DNA of 23,915 nt from positions 1 through 23,915 of the IMG/VR virus record IMGVR_UViG_3300034072_000198, one strand, 5' to 3'. This document shows positions 23,677 through 23,915 of the stretch, in pieces. The stretch is from a virus. A program made the translations under genes and the position numbers. The notes beneath the pieces were generated by a model. It searched no databases. It was given only the letters and a program-made list of their open reading frames with translations, and was not told where the DNA came from. Position 1 is the stretch's first letter. The number at the start of each line of letters is the position of its first letter.

Positions 23677-23915
23677 ATATCACTTGCCTGATTTTCTGAC
23701 CTACGAATAACAACATTATAATACTCAACATTTCCAAATGGTCCAACAAATGGATCTTGAGATGCTATTTCAAATATAGTAGATTTGCCAGCACGTGGGC
23801 CTGATGTTTCTAAATAAATTTCATTACAGTTTTTGTCTTTAATGTTTGTAATAATAACATTTGTAATTGAATTACGAGCCTCTTCGCTAGATATTCTAAT
23901 ATCTGTTCTAACACG
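23673..23915 (-). CDS. Head-tail connector or head closure protein, C-terminal 80 residues
   Basis: An open frame enters from the right window edge and stops with TGA at 23673, overlapping the ATG of the next gene (ATGA). Only the last 80 residues are present. They include EEARNSITNVIITNIKDK, a probable helix and strand, and end QDPFVGPFGNVEYYNVVI followed by RRSENQASDI. The alternating strand pattern and the position before the HK97-gp10-like gene suggest a head closure or connector adaptor. With the start and most of the protein missing, I cannot do better. The frame itself is clear because it has no stop for 80 codons and couples to the next gene. Confidence 0.7.
   Translation of the reverse strand, partial: RVRTDIRISSEEARNSITNVIITNIKDKNCNEIYLETSGPRAGKSTIFEIASQDPFVGPFGNVEYYNVVIRRSENQASDI

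Overview
The window is part of a tailed double-stranded DNA phage genome or prophage. Every gene I can support lies on the minus strand, so the gene order reads from high to low coordinates. Genes are packed edge to edge, many with overlapping stop and start codons (TAATG, ATGA or TAGTG junctions), and TAA, TAG and TGA are all used as stops. The DNA is AT-rich. A long tape measure protein with no visible contractile-sheath gene points to a long-tailed siphovirus. A phage-encoded DnaE-type polymerase with CHC2/TOPRIM primase, DnaB-like helicase and a MerR-like HTH protein is an arrangement familiar from actinobacteriophages. The low G+C would fit a low-GC (for example aquatic) actinobacterial host, but that is inference.

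Reading from the right edge, 23915 to 21695 holds the head-tail junction and tail tube: the end of a connector gene, an HK97-gp10-like tail completion protein, a probable tail terminator protein and the major tail protein. Hairpins flank the major tail protein gene (22354-22398 and 21637-21680), so it may be a partly insulated transcription unit. From 21621 to 20554 there are two tail assembly chaperone genes with clearly homologous N-terminal domains. The first is a long G-T-like fusion in one frame and the second a short G-like copy. This resembles the lambda G/GT pair but needs no frameshift. Each copy has its own perfect extended -10 promoter motif, and the first is placed to make a leaderless mRNA.

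From 20528 to 5891 come the 2355-residue tape measure protein, with a 20-glycine tract encoded by a hexanucleotide-like repeat, a distal-tail-like protein, a 1469-residue baseplate-hub/tail-tip protein with a probable lectin-like insertion, and four smaller tail-tip proteins.

From 5891 to 1 the content changes, still on the same strand, to a small zinc-ribbon protein, a MerR-like HTH protein with an AT-hook-like motif, two small unknown proteins, the replicative helicase, another unknown protein, the primase, a gp32-like ssDNA-binding protein, and the first 527 codons of a DNA polymerase III alpha subunit. Together these make up much of a replisome. No integrase, lysis gene, terminase, capsid gene, tRNA, CRISPR array or insertion sequence is visible. 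Once the partial polymerase gene is counted there is no gene-free stretch over about 75 bases.
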